Source: Endotrypanum monterogeii
Lineage: Eukaryota; Euglenozoa; Kinetoplastea; Trypanosomatida; Trypanosomatidae
Reading direction: 5' to 3'
DNA: 20,595 nucleotides
Assembly (NCBI GenBank): GCA_000333855.2
Contig: CM007341.1
Location: forward strand, 606,721-627,315
Below are positions 1 through 8,873 of the stretch, one piece after another. The notes under the pieces are model-generated. The model searched no databases. It saw only the letters and a program-made list of their open reading frames with translations, and had not been told where the DNA came from. The translations under genes and the position numbers were made by a program. Position 1 is the stretch's first letter; each line of letters starts with the position of its first letter.

Positions 1-295
1 TGGTGCGGTCCATCTTGATGGAGTGCACGGTGCCACGCAGGATGCGGCCACGGATCACGACGTTGCTCGTGAAGGGGCACTTGCGGTCGATGTACTTGCC
101 GTTCAGCGCCATAGCCGGGGTCTTGAAGCCCAGACCGACCTTCTTGGAGTAGCGGATGTGGCCGGAGCTGTTGACGTGTTTGCGGTTCGGGCGGTGCATG
201 TTCTCATTCACCGCCGTCTGGCGCTGGTACGCCTTCTGGTGCTGAATGGTGGCATCCACCTGATGCGCCTTGAAGTACTGCGGAGCAGAGGACAT
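1..295 (-). CDS. RPS11: 40S ribosomal protein S11 (uS17), 5' part, cut by the window edge
   Basis: This is a small-subunit ribosomal protein of the uS17 family, which binds 18S rRNA early in 40S assembly. The reading frame starts at an ATG read leftwards from 295 and gives 98 residues before the window ends, with no stop. Residues 52-95 carry the eukaryotic S11 core: GLGFKTP (54-60), [10 protein letters not shown] (66-75) and [10 protein letters not shown] (81-90), which line up with the same blocks of the animal protein as I know them. Family members are around 150-160 residues, so the C-terminal third is missing only because of the edge. The N-terminal 50 residues are basic, rich in His and Gln, and much less conserved. 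It is the last gene of the minus-strand set, 1.66 kb downstream of the four-pass membrane protein gene. Identification is firm; the start is the only sensible ATG. Confidence 0.96.
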   Translation of the reverse strand, partial: MSSAPQYFKAHQVDATIQHQKAYQRQTAVNENMHRPNRKHVNSSGHIRYSKKVGLGFKTPAMALNGKYIDRKCPFTSNVVIRGRILRGTVHSIKMDRT

Positions 296-338
296 GTGTC
301 TACGTGAGGTCGAGAAAAGAGCGATTGTTCAGAACGTC

Positions 339-340
339 CT
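339..340 (-). promoter_or_regulatory. Predicted trans-splice acceptor for S11
   Basis: On the minus strand a pyrimidine-rich tract (complement of 418-450, an A/G run on the plus strand) is followed by no AG until 340-339. That would leave a leader of about 43 nt before the S11 ATG. The tract lies 78 nt from the AG, rather far, and another AG sits at 301-300, so the exact site is uncertain. Confidence 0.4.
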
Positions 341-1732
341 TCAAGATGACAAGCGGGCATTCACGCGCACGAGTGTGGCGTCGATGGGCAACATTTGCAT
401 AAATGAATGAATAAATAAAACAAAAAAAAAGGGGGGGAAATAGTGAGAAATATCGTAGAGTGGGAATAAGCGCCAACGTATGTGTACAAAGGCACGCACA
501 CATACATGGACAAAAATGGCAAGAGAAGGATTGAGTGAAAAAAGATGCATGGGGTGGGGCAAAGCAAACAGAGGGGGGGGAGAGAGAGGGGCTGCAAAGA
601 GAAGGACTTGGTACTGATCATCGAGTGCGCCAATCATATACTCCTTTTTTCTTCTGTTTTTTTTCCCGGAGCGAAGAAATACACCGTGTGCAGCACCACT
701 TCACAGATCCCCTTTTTTCCCCCTTTTTTCATAGCTTTCCCCCGTCAAAAGCGGGCCTGAAGCACTTTCAGCCCTGCGCAAATATTTTTAAAAATAGAGC
801 CACAACCACAACCATAGGTCGATTACAACATGTTAACTCCACTGTTCCATTCCTCCCGTGGCGGTACATTTTGGGGGGAGGAAAAAAATGTGGCTCAACC
901 GTGCGCCTTACACGTTGTCCAGGTGCGTAGGTGTGCCCTCGCATTCTTTTTTTTGTATTTTTTCTCACATTTCGGGCGGATAATGACAACAATAATGAAA
1001 AGAATGGAGAGCGCTGTGGGAGCGTTGACAGACAGAAGAGTGCAGCTGCAGACTGATAATATAGCAAACAAAAAAAAAAAAAGCGCAGTAGACTTCAACA
1101 CATTTCGAGAGCAAGTCGCAACCTAAACAAAAAAATTAAGATTGAAGAAAGGGGAAAAAAAAGAAAGCAGAGTATCTACCAGTCGTCAGCGCCAAGCAAA
1201 CACCCCTCCTCCCGAATCAGGATGGGTAGTTGCAAGGAAGGTTGGCCTTGATATAAAGCGAGAAGAAGAAACAAACGACGAGTACACAAAAATGACAGAG
1301 ATGGATCTAAGAATTCTGGAGCCATTATCGGGCCCAACCCTCGCAAACAAAAAAAAACGCCTGAGAGCCACCACGAAAACACTCACACCGGTGCGCTATT
1401 GAGTTCGGGAATAGCGTCTAGCGGCATTGGCATCCTGTTCAATCGCTGTAAAGGAACGAAAACTCAGCACTGGGAACGACAGGCCAGGCGTGCACTATCA
1501 GTGCTGTAAAGTTGTAGATAAAGCCACGATCAAGGAATTGTGGTGAGGGGCGGGGAGTCGAGAAGGGAAAGGGAGGGAGTCGGGGGCAACGCCTCGAAAA
1601 AAAGGTGGAAACGTAAATACGTCCCTCCCTACCAACATATCTACACATCTATACACGCCCGTTACAAAGGGGGCAAATAAAAATAACTCGCGGCAGTCTA
1701 GAAAAATTAAAAAAAAACAGAACACAGGAAAT

Positions 1733-1745
1733 ATATGTATATATG

Positions 1746-1778
<33 letters not shown>
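1733..1778. repeat. Compound (TA)n-(GA)n microsatellite
   Basis: An alternating TATG/TA stretch (about 1733-1763) passes straight into an (AG)n run ending near 1778. It lies in the 3' flank of the four-pass membrane protein gene. A short (CA)7 run follows at 1819-1832. Confidence 0.9.
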
Positions 1779-1779
<1 letters not shown>

Positions 1780-1957
1780 TGGATACATATGTTTGCAACC
1801 TCTACGCCGACACCCATCCACACACACACACATACTCCCCCCTCTCGATGCCCACAAATTCTTAAACGAGATTTCATCCCCGGTGGAGGCTGCCGGGCCA
1901 GAACCACGTACGTGCCCTTTTTTTTTTTTGCATACACAGTCTTTCCTTTTGCTCAAT

Positions 1958-3592
1958 TCACAGCAGCTGCTCTGTGTCGTCTGTGTTCTCAGCACCGCCC
2001 TGTAATGGAGACGGTGGCGCCAGCATTTTTCCCCGGGCTGACTGCATTCGCAGCTGAGAATCTATGCCATACACCGGCGGCGGCGGCGGCTCCGTAGCAA
2101 GACGGGCAGCGGCAAGTGCTGTAGACGAATCGGAGGCAGTTGCGCCTCGGGCAGCATCTCCGCCAGTAGGCCCAGCAGGCCCAAAAGAGTCCCGAGTGCC
2201 CTGCGGAGAGCTCCTCGCTACATCAAGTACCACGGTAGCACCACGCTCATCTTCCTCGTCGTCACCGACCTCGTATAAGTCGTACCGGCCGGAGTTGAAG
2301 TACCCCACAGCAGCGCCGGGGCCGCCCATGGCGACAGGCGATTTGTATTGGTCACCAGCCACTTCCCCGCTAGCCTCGTGCGGCGCCATTTCTGAGATTT
2401 CCTCTTGATCATCGTCTGCATTCGGCAGCGGGGTGAGAGGGCGGCTTACGCTCGGACCGAAGTTTGGCGACTCTGATAAGAAGAACATCTGTTGCTCAGA
2501 CATCGAGAGGCTGGGGTGCGATGCTGGTGCCAGGTCGCCCTGGCTCCTTGAGTCCTCGGGGTGGAGTGGTCGCCGCATCGACGACGAGTTGAGAGGAATA
2601 GATCGACCTAGCCTATTAGGATTAGAGCTGTGGGGGTCGCCGCGACGAGACTGTGGCAGACTGACCTCGCCACCCCTCGCTGGTTGACTGCTGCTCACGG
2701 GGCGAGCGGATGTGATGGACGCGTTGGGGTTCGCTGCAGCGGTGCGATCTTCTGCATAAACAGTATGTGCATCAATGTTGCCCACACGCTCCTCGGACTG
2801 AGCGGCGATGGGAGCAGCGCCAATGGCGCGATTGGGGTTGCTCATTTCGTGGTACTGCTGTACTGCCTTCCTCCATTCTTCTTCTCTTAGCGTCGCCTCG
2901 CGCAGCATGGCGTCACGCGGATTTTTTTCCGAAAGATGCCACGCGGAAATCAAGGAATTCAGCACAATCGCGACTAGGGATATAATATAGGACACACTGA
3001 GCTCGACGAACGGCAGCACAGTGTTGTAGCCCTCACTCAGGTTTCTGTCGGGGGAACAGAAAGAGACATAATCAGACATGATTCGATTCTCCTCCGTGAT
3101 ATTAAGGGTCAGAACAAAGCCGAGCACCATCACCAGCACCTCCCACATCATGACCATGTCTTTTCGGAAGATGACATAATGATATCGGATCTCATGAATA
3201 TTTGTGTCGAACCAGAGTCGGTTTGTTGCACTCAGCAAGATATGCACAGCGGTGATGGCAATCACATAGCGGATGTTTAGCGCCCCGCGACTAACGAAGT
3301 AGCCCACATTCGCCCTACTCATTTCGTATTTTACATTAGTGAAAAAGGCGTGATTCCGGGTCACGTTGAACACGCATGTATCGACCAAGTACTGCTGCTT
3401 GAGAGAGAGAACTGAGTTGAGGAAGAAGGTGTTGTTCATCGACTTGGGTGCGCTCGAGGCAGTTCGGATGACAGCAGCGAGGAAACATGCGAACTGCACG
3501 AGGACGACAGCGACGTTAATGCGATTCCACCATAACTCTAAGTGGCTGCGCTTCAAATGAAACGCCTGTTGGTCTTTGCTATAGATGTGCAT
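1958..3592 (-). CDS. Four-pass membrane protein with long disordered cytosolic tail, unknown function
   Basis: I do not recognise the family. The 544-residue product has four hydrophobic segments at about 26-44, 108-125, 146-164 and 196-217. The loops after segments 1 and 3 hold all the N-glycosylation sequons in the folded half (N53, N76, N164, N184) and one Cys each (C73, C179). This fits both termini in the cytosol and both loops in the lumen or outside; a disulfide between the loops is an inference. Residues 226-246 are charged and likely helical. From about 250 to the end the chain is rich in Ser, Pro, Gly, Ala and acidic residues and predicted disordered, with several SP/TP sites. The tail has PPVY (505-508) and ends in DTEQLL, an acidic dileucine motif. 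No amastin signature is seen. Start: first ATG downstream of a good splice acceptor. Codon use is a little less G/C-biased than in the helicase gene. Probably a surface or endosomal protein. Confidence 0.85.
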   Translation of the reverse strand: MHIYSKDQQAFHLKRSHLELWWNRINVAVVLVQFACFLAAVIRTASSAPKSMNNTFFLNSVLSLKQQYLVDTCVFNVTRNHAFFTNVKYEMSRANVGYFVSRGALNIRYVIAITAVHILLSATNRLWFDTNIHEIRYHYVIFRKDMVMMWEVLVMVLGFVLTLNITEENRIMSDYVSFCSPDRNLSEGYNTVLPFVELSVSYIISLVAIVLNSLISAWHLSEKNPRDAMLREATLREEEWRKAVQQYHEMSNPNRAIGAAPIAAQSEERVGNIDAHTVYAEDRTAAANPNASITSARPVSSSQPARGGEVSLPQSRRGDPHSSNPNRLGRSIPLNSSSMRRPLHPEDSRSQGDLAPASHPSLSMSEQQMFFLSESPNFGPSVSRPLTPLPNADDDQEEISEMAPHEASGEVAGDQYKSPVAMGGPGAAVGYFNSGRYDLYEVGDDEEDERGATVVLDVARSSPQGTRDSFGPAGPTGGDAARGATASDSSTALAAARLATEPPPPPVYGIDSQLRMQSARGKMLAPPSPLQGGAENTDDTEQLL

Positions 3593-3707
3593 TCAGACCA
3601 GGGAGGGAAAGAAATAGGTAAAGAAAACGACGAGGACGACGTGCAAGGGAAACAGGTGAAACAAGAAATTGTGTACGTGAGCAACCACTACCTTTCAAAA
3701 AATAAAA

Positions 3708-3709
3708 CT
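3708..3709 (-). promoter_or_regulatory. Predicted trans-splice acceptor for the four-pass protein gene
   Basis: The complement of 3710-3790 is a long, strong C/T tract on the minus strand. The first AG after it is at 3709-3708, giving a leader of about 115 nt that contains no upstream ATG. More AGs follow at 3693-3692 and 3689-3688 and could be used alternatively. Confidence 0.55.
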
Positions 3710-4044
3710 CGAAGTAAAAAAAAAAAAAGAAGCGACAAGAGAGACGGGGGTCTGAGGGAGTCGTTGAGGGGGAGGGAGGGGGGGATGTCTGAGCTTTGCA
3801 GGCGACCAATGGGGGTTAAAGGAGGCGCCTAGGAAGATGACGGTCTCTGTAATGGTTTATGCTGATCGGCTGTGCTTCGCACAGAATGGGAAACGTCGAT
3901 AGGTTGAGGCAAGGGGGGAGGAGAAGCGGGGGCGCAATTGGTGTACGCGCACTCTGTGAAACCAGGCGATCTGAAGATAAGGGTACGTCTGCGCGCGCTG
4001 CCGAATCAGAGGAAAACTTATTTGAGAAGCACGTCCTTACTATG

Positions 4045-4067
4045 CACACACACACACACACACACAC
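4045..4067. repeat. (CA)n microsatellite
   Basis: Uninterrupted CA dinucleotides, about 11 units. A (TG)n run lies 230 bp away at 4296-4329 in the complementary sense, so the two could pair in a single-stranded RNA. Confidence 0.95.
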
Positions 4068-4292
4068 CCAGGAATGTGTGTGTCGGTGCGTGTGTATATG
4101 CCTTTTTTTTCCCCCTAAAGTCTTCGATCTCGCTCTTCAATAGACAAGTGAGCTGAACAGATGAGTATGGCGGTAATAGAGGAAGGGATGCAAGAGGAGG
4201 GGGGGGGAAGTACCGCTTTGCTCATAAAAGTCTTTAAATAATTTTCATTCAAACCGGAGGTGATTCACGTAGAGGAGTGTACTTCGGCGTGC

Positions 4293-4295
<3 letters not shown>

Positions 4296-4329
<34 letters not shown>
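4296..4329. repeat. (TG)n microsatellite
   Basis: Uninterrupted TG dinucleotides, 17 units, followed by a short A-run. Complementary to the (CA)n run at 4045-4067. Confidence 0.95.
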
Positions 4330-4330
<1 letters not shown>

Positions 4331-4559
4331 TGGTGTTCAAAAAAAAAAATGCGAGACGTAAAGAATGGAAGGGGAACAAAAGACAAGCAACGTAGTGGGC
4401 ACGGACTATACAGAACGCATAAACGCATACACATATATATGCTTAAAGAAAAAGGAAAGGGGAGGTGGGGGTACGAGTCGAAGCTGAATTCTCCCTCTCA
4501 GACTGGAAGTGAAAGAAGCAATCAGATGCAGGTGTGCGCGGTGGCCGAGGCGTGATCGT

Positions 4560-4583
4560 GGAAGCAACCACACGGTTGCTTCC
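4560..4583. other. Perfect 10-bp inverted repeat (hairpin), tetraloop ACAC
   Basis: The left arm GGAAGCAACC (4560-4569) is the exact reverse complement of the right arm GGTTGCTTCC (4574-4583), with a four-base loop. It is followed on the plus strand by a C-rich run to about 4600. In the minus-strand transcript the hairpin would come just after a G-run. Function unknown. Confidence 0.85.
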
Positions 4584-4706
4584 CCCCTCCCCCCCCCGCC
4601 TGCATCGACGAAGCGAAAAACGCGGGGAAAAGAGGTGAACGGAGGAGTTGGAGAGAGAGAGTGGCAACCGCACAAGGCGAAGCGAGTGGGGGTATACCAA
4701 AAGACG

Positions 4707-4729
4707 GTGTGTGTGTGTGTGTGTGTGTG
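4707..4729. repeat. (GT)n microsatellite
   Basis: About 11 GT units in the helicase/four-pass gene interval. Confidence 0.95.
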
Positions 4730-6686
4730 ATAGCGGTGTTTCTAGCCAAGAGGTTATGCGTCGCTGTTGTGGGAGTAGAGGTCAACACGCTAGAGACGAG
4801 ATGGAGATCCTCTCGTGCGTCGCCTCTCCTCAAAATGACCTGTGAGCACAAACACACGCACGCCTACACGCAGCCGCCGCTGAAATCGGCGGATTGTATA
4901 CGGAAACAGCTATAGGTCATTCCCAAGGACAGGTGGCTATGCTCAAAGTCCAGTCAATCTGACTGGTGTGTCGTCCTCACACGCTCAAGAGAAGAAAAAA
5001 TCTTCGCTGCTGCGCTCCTTTGGCCCCCAGAAGCATTTGCCACAGTTTCTCCCCCCCCCTCCCCTTCCCACAACTGCTCCAGTGCCCACAGAAAACCCAG
5101 AGAGGATGAGGCAGGTGTGCAGACACAGATGGCCAGTCAACATGCGACATGCAGGTGCTCAGTCTGGGCAGGCGGGCTTATGTGTAAGAACGAGCGAGGT
5201 CAGTGGGAAACAGGGAAGCCACGGGAAGACTCTCCAAGCACAGTGGCACCACCGCCAGAGAGAGAGAGAGGTGAAAGCGCAAAGGTCGATATGATGAGGG
5301 AGAGGAAGGTGCGTCACGCAATAAATAGAAAATGGAAGCAAGAAGGGTGGCATCATTGAGGTCACCATTTGGCGCGCACACACGCACACGTCTCCACCCC
5401 ATGGCCCTCCCACGCCACACATATCCTCCCCCGATTCCCATACCGTCAGCGAAGAGCGATGAACCTACCTAGAGAAAGCCACATGACGACAGCGTAACCG
5501 ATACGCTCAAGCCCACAGAAGCACACACAAGCTTTGGGGCAACCCCCCCCCTCATGCAACCACAATGTACCACGTGATACTCAATGCGCATGCGCGGGCT
5601 CACGAGAAAAAAAAAAACATTTCAGCGCGCGCACATTTGCAGTGACGCGTAGGAGTGTGGAAGAGCTACCTCAAAACCCGTACAACTGGTGATACGCGCT
5701 ACAGCCCCAAGACGCACACGCGCACACACATGGAGACAAATGAGCTCATGCGCGTCGTGTAAGCACACGAGAAGTTGGCTGCAGCGAAGTGGCCAATGTA
5801 TTGGGGGAGAGAAAAAAGCGAGAAAAAGGGGAGAATAGAACGTCTCTCCGCACCGCCCCTCCGAACTTTTTCCCGAGAGAGAGGGCGCGAAAGAAATGCC
5901 GACAGCATATCCCCATTGCTCGCAATCGCTTCTGACACAGAGGGATGCGCAGCCATAGACGTCTTCTCCTTCCCCCGTTCGGTTTGACCGCTTTTTTTTT
6001 GTTTTGAAAAGGGGGCGTAAATATTAGAGGAACCCAACAACACTCAAACCATAGAAAAAAAAAAAATGACCGGAAGTAGAGGAAGGAAAAAAAAAAAGAA
6101 GGAGCGCACACAAAAAAAGGGTGTCAATTTTTTTCAAGGAAAAGCGGAGGCCAATCGAGGATGAGGAGCCAGGCAATTAAGTCACCACCTACCCACCAAT
6201 CAGTAGTCCTTTTCGTTTTTTTTTTCAAAGTCGGCACTCGTGTGGAGAGGGAAGGGGGGGTAAGAAGAAAGCAGGGGAACAAAAAGAACACCATACAGAC
6301 TTCAAAAGGCGCGGCGTGAAAGCCGAAACACCTGAGCACGTGTCAATGCGCTGACCCGACTGAGCTCTCTTGATACCCCCACGTCACCGCCCTATTCACC
6401 ACCACCACCACAACACCTTCCTTCACTTCTTTTGCTTCTTCCGCTTTTTTTCAGCCCACGCCACAGTACGCCGTCAACACATGATGGTGTAGGAAGCATC
6501 TATCAAGTCAAGCGTACATGGTCGTGGGGGGGGGGGGGGTCGGAAGTTGCGTAGGACTCTCCTACACCCCATGTCGCCCCCTCGCTCCGTTGACACTCCT
6601 CATTTCCAGTGTTAGTCATCTGTCACCAGCTACCCTTTTCCCATTCCCCCAGCGTCTCTGTTCTCACACCACGGGCATGAATGTGT

Positions 6687-6740
6687 GTATGTATGTATGT
6701 ATGTATGTATGTGTGTGTGTGTGTGTGTATATATATATAC
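6687..6740. repeat. Compound microsatellite (GTAT)6-(GT)9-(AT)n
   Basis: Six GTAT units (6687-6710), nine GT units (6711-6728) and a short AT run. It is the left arm of a 40-bp perfect inverted repeat whose right arm is 6818-6857. Confidence 0.95.
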
Positions 6741-6817
6741 TCTCCAACAAAGGGACGCCGATGGAGTGAGTCTTTTTTTTTTTTCATAAACTTTTCTCTT
6801 TCACGTTATTTACCCTC

Positions 6818-6857
6818 CACACACACACACACACATACATACATACATACATACATA

Positions 6858-6890
<33 letters not shown>
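6818..6890. repeat. Compound microsatellite (CA)9-(ATAC)5-(TA)n
   Basis: Nine CA units (6818-6835) run into ATAC units (6835-6857) and then a long TA run to 6890. The first 40 bases are the exact reverse complement of 6688-6727. Confidence 0.95.
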
Positions 6891-7503
6891 CGTTTGAGTG
6901 TGCACCGCGACCGCCACGCAAAGCGTTGATCATCGGTGCCATTCCGTTTTTTTTTCCTCCCATGTTCACTTATATTTCCTCTCTCTAAACACGCATACAC
7001 ACACGCAGATACGCCCCCCCCCCTCCCACCCAACACACACGATGGGAATAGTTGGGAAAGCGTAAACAGACATTTGAGTGCGAGAATAAAGAAGGTCAGC
7101 ATTTCATTCCTCTTTTTTTTTTTTTTTTAAGATCAAGAAAAAGAAAGGAATTTTTTTTTTTCATAAAAAAAAAAAACTCAAAGTGCGGCGTAACAGCACC
7201 GCAAACATGGATTTCCTTCTGACCATCGACCGAGGAGGAGAGGGGGAGTGAAAAAATGGGTCTCTTGTGCAAGTCAACATGCGCAAGAGGCAAAGACAAA
7301 CGTCGGCTTGTTGCAATCTCTGCCTCTTCTAGCGCAGCTTCTCAGTCGATCACCTACTATCTATTTCACAGAAAGAGAGAGAGAGAGACGCACGTGGCAT
7401 ACACAGATCATGAGCACACATGATTCGCACCATGCCGCCCCACATCTCTTGGTATCACGATCGGCACAGCTCCACACACCCTCCGACCTCCCAGCCAATA
7501 GGC

Positions 7504-8811
7504 TTACTTATTCATGTACTGGCTCTCGTTTAACTGCGTGTTGATGTCTGTCAGCTCCTCGACCTTCATCTCGAACCGTTCCTGCACCTCCTTCATAATG
7601 CCGCTATCGGTGTAGGTGCGATTCTCGCGCTTAATCTCCTTTTCGTCCGTCGTTATAAAGGCCACTGTCAGTCCCTTTGTGCCGAAGCGGCCGGCGCGAC
7701 CGACGCGATGCAGGTAGCTGTCGGCCTCCGATGCCATGTCGTACTGGACAACCAGGTTGATGCGATCAAAGTCGACACCGCGACCGAAGAGGTCGGTGGC
7801 CACCATGATGCGAGTGTTGTTCGCCTTGCAGCTCTCGTACACGCGCAGGCGCTCCTCCTGGTTCATGCGAGAATGAACCGCCTGGGATGGAAACTTCATT
7901 TGTTGCAGCTGGCGGTTCAGTGCCTCGCAGCGCTCGACTGAAGAGGTGAATATAATCGCCTGGTTGAACTCCACAACGTCGAGGATCTCGGTCAGTCGAC
8001 GCGTCTTCTCCGGCTCTGTCACGTTCATATAGAACTGTACCAGGCCGTGAAGGGTAAGCTTGGCGCGCTGATCCACGTAAATTTCAGTCGCGTCCTTCAT
8101 AAACTTCTTTGCCACATCACGCAGCTCATCTGTCATGGTAGCGGAGAACATCATGACCTGCTTCTCCTTGGGGAGCTTCATGAAGATCTCCTGCACGTCA
8201 CGGCGCATCTTCACATCCTCTAGGCAGCGGTCAAACTCGTCCACAACAAACCATTTCACGTGCGTCGTGTCGAATGCCTTGTTCTGAATGAGTGCCTTCA
8301 GACGACCCGGGGTGCCCACGATGATTGCCGGCACCTCCTTCTTCAGCTGCTTCACGTTCTCATCCTCAGGGATGCCACCGAAGAAGACACCGGTGGTCGC
8401 ATAGGGGAGGTACTTGCTGAACCGCTTGAACTCTTGCTCGATCTGGTAGGCCAGCTCGCGTGCGTGCACCACCACCACAGCCTGGCAATACGGCTTCTGC
8501 CCCTGGGGCACCTTCTCCACCTGCTCCAATAGCGCAAAGACAAACACGGCCGTCTTGCCCATACCTGATTTGGCCTGGGCGAGAATATCTGCGCCGAGCA
8601 TCGCCTTGGGCAGCGCCTGGTGCTGGACCTCTGACGGGTGCTCAAAGCCGTTCTCGCGGATGGCGTTGGCGAGTTCGCTCTTCAGGCAGAAGTCCTGGAA
8701 GCCACCGAGGGCGACGGCGCTGTGGGTGCCCATTCCCACCCCCATCGGCTGCACCGCCAGGACGGTGGTCCTGACATCATCGCCGTCGAAATCTGCCAAA
8801 GCGCTGCTCAT
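7504..8811 (-). CDS. UAP56/Sub2 (DDX39)-type DEAD-box RNA helicase
   Basis: This is an ATP-dependent RNA helicase of the UAP56/Sub2 group, which acts in nuclear mRNP assembly and export and, in other eukaryotes, in spliceosome assembly. The 435 residues match the family's usual length. Motifs in order: N-terminal acidic LADFDGDD (5-12); Q motif GFEHPSEVQHQ (55-65); motif I AKSGMGKT (80-87); Ia HAREL (116-120); Ib TPGR (167-170); motif II DEFD (191-194); III SAT (223-225); IV IIFTSS (286-291); V ATDLFGRGVD (338-347); VI HRVGRAGRFG (368-377). GFEHPSEVQ, KSGMGKTAVF and MRRDVQEIF are typical of UAP56 rather than eIF4A or Dhh1. The animal and yeast proteins have DECD in motif II, so DEFD is a variation. 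The ATG at 8811 is preferred because the acidic N-terminal motif is a family feature. In trypanosomatids the likely role is trans-splicing-linked mRNA processing and export. Confidence 0.95.
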   Translation of the reverse strand: MSSALADFDGDDVRTTVLAVQPMGVGMGTHSAVALGGFQDFCLKSELANAIRENGFEHPSEVQHQALPKAMLGADILAQAKSGMGKTAVFVFALLEQVEKVPQGQKPYCQAVVVVHARELAYQIEQEFKRFSKYLPYATTGVFFGGIPEDENVKQLKKEVPAIIVGTPGRLKALIQNKAFDTTHVKWFVVDEFDRCLEDVKMRRDVQEIFMKLPKEKQVMMFSATMTDELRDVAKKFMKDATEIYVDQRAKLTLHGLVQFYMNVTEPEKTRRLTEILDVVEFNQAIIFTSSVERCEALNRQLQQMKFPSQAVHSRMNQEERLRVYESCKANNTRIMVATDLFGRGVDFDRINLVVQYDMASEADSYLHRVGRAGRFGTKGLTVAFITTDEKEIKRENRTYTDSGIMKEVQERFEMKVEELTDINTQLNESQYMNK

Positions 8812-8831
8812 TATCGCACAAGAAAGATGTC

Positions 8832-8873
8832 ACGAGTGAAGAAAAAAAAAAAAGGCGGGGAAAAGAGAAAAAA
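8832..8873 (-). promoter_or_regulatory. Pyrimidine tract upstream of the helicase, with no AG before the start codon
   Basis: The complement of 8832-8873 is almost all C/T on the minus strand, as expected for a trans-splicing signal. There is no AG between it and the ATG. The next AGs are in codons 2 and 3. The nearest upstream AG is at 8877-8876, which would place the tract inside a leader of about 64 nt. The true acceptor is therefore uncertain. Confidence 0.45.

Larger units (their letters stand above)
296..1957. other. Intergenic/UTR region between the four-pass protein gene and S11
   Basis: No gene supported here. It should contain the 3' UTR of the upstream four-pass protein gene and the short S11 leader. 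Content is low complexity: T-rich pyrimidine tracts on the plus strand at about 639-665 and 700-735, A-runs around 1070-1082 and 1340-1350, and a compound (TA)n-(GA)n tract near 1733-1778. The open frames present are short or made of microsatellite translation, and several lack an ATG. Confidence 0.7.
3593..7503. other. 3.9-kb intergenic/UTR region between the helicase and the four-pass protein gene
   Basis: No gene is supported on either strand. All open frames are short, and the longer ones rely on non-ATG starts or on translated microsatellites. The region holds (CA)n at 4045-4067, (TG)n at 4296-4329 and 4707-4729, a GC hairpin at 4560-4583, long C and G runs, and the paired compound microsatellites at 6687-6857. 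It must include the helicase 3' UTR, but I cannot place the poly(A) site. Confidence 0.7.

Noticed and set aside
1958..3592. Amastin or other known four-pass surface protein
   Set aside because: Four membrane segments are present, but the amastin signature with its paired Cys and Trp/Phe-Gly core is absent and the long disordered tail is not typical of amastins.
4968..5294. Plus-strand frame of about 108 residues
   Set aside because: Starts with GTG rather than ATG, is antisense to the unit and has no recognisable similarity.
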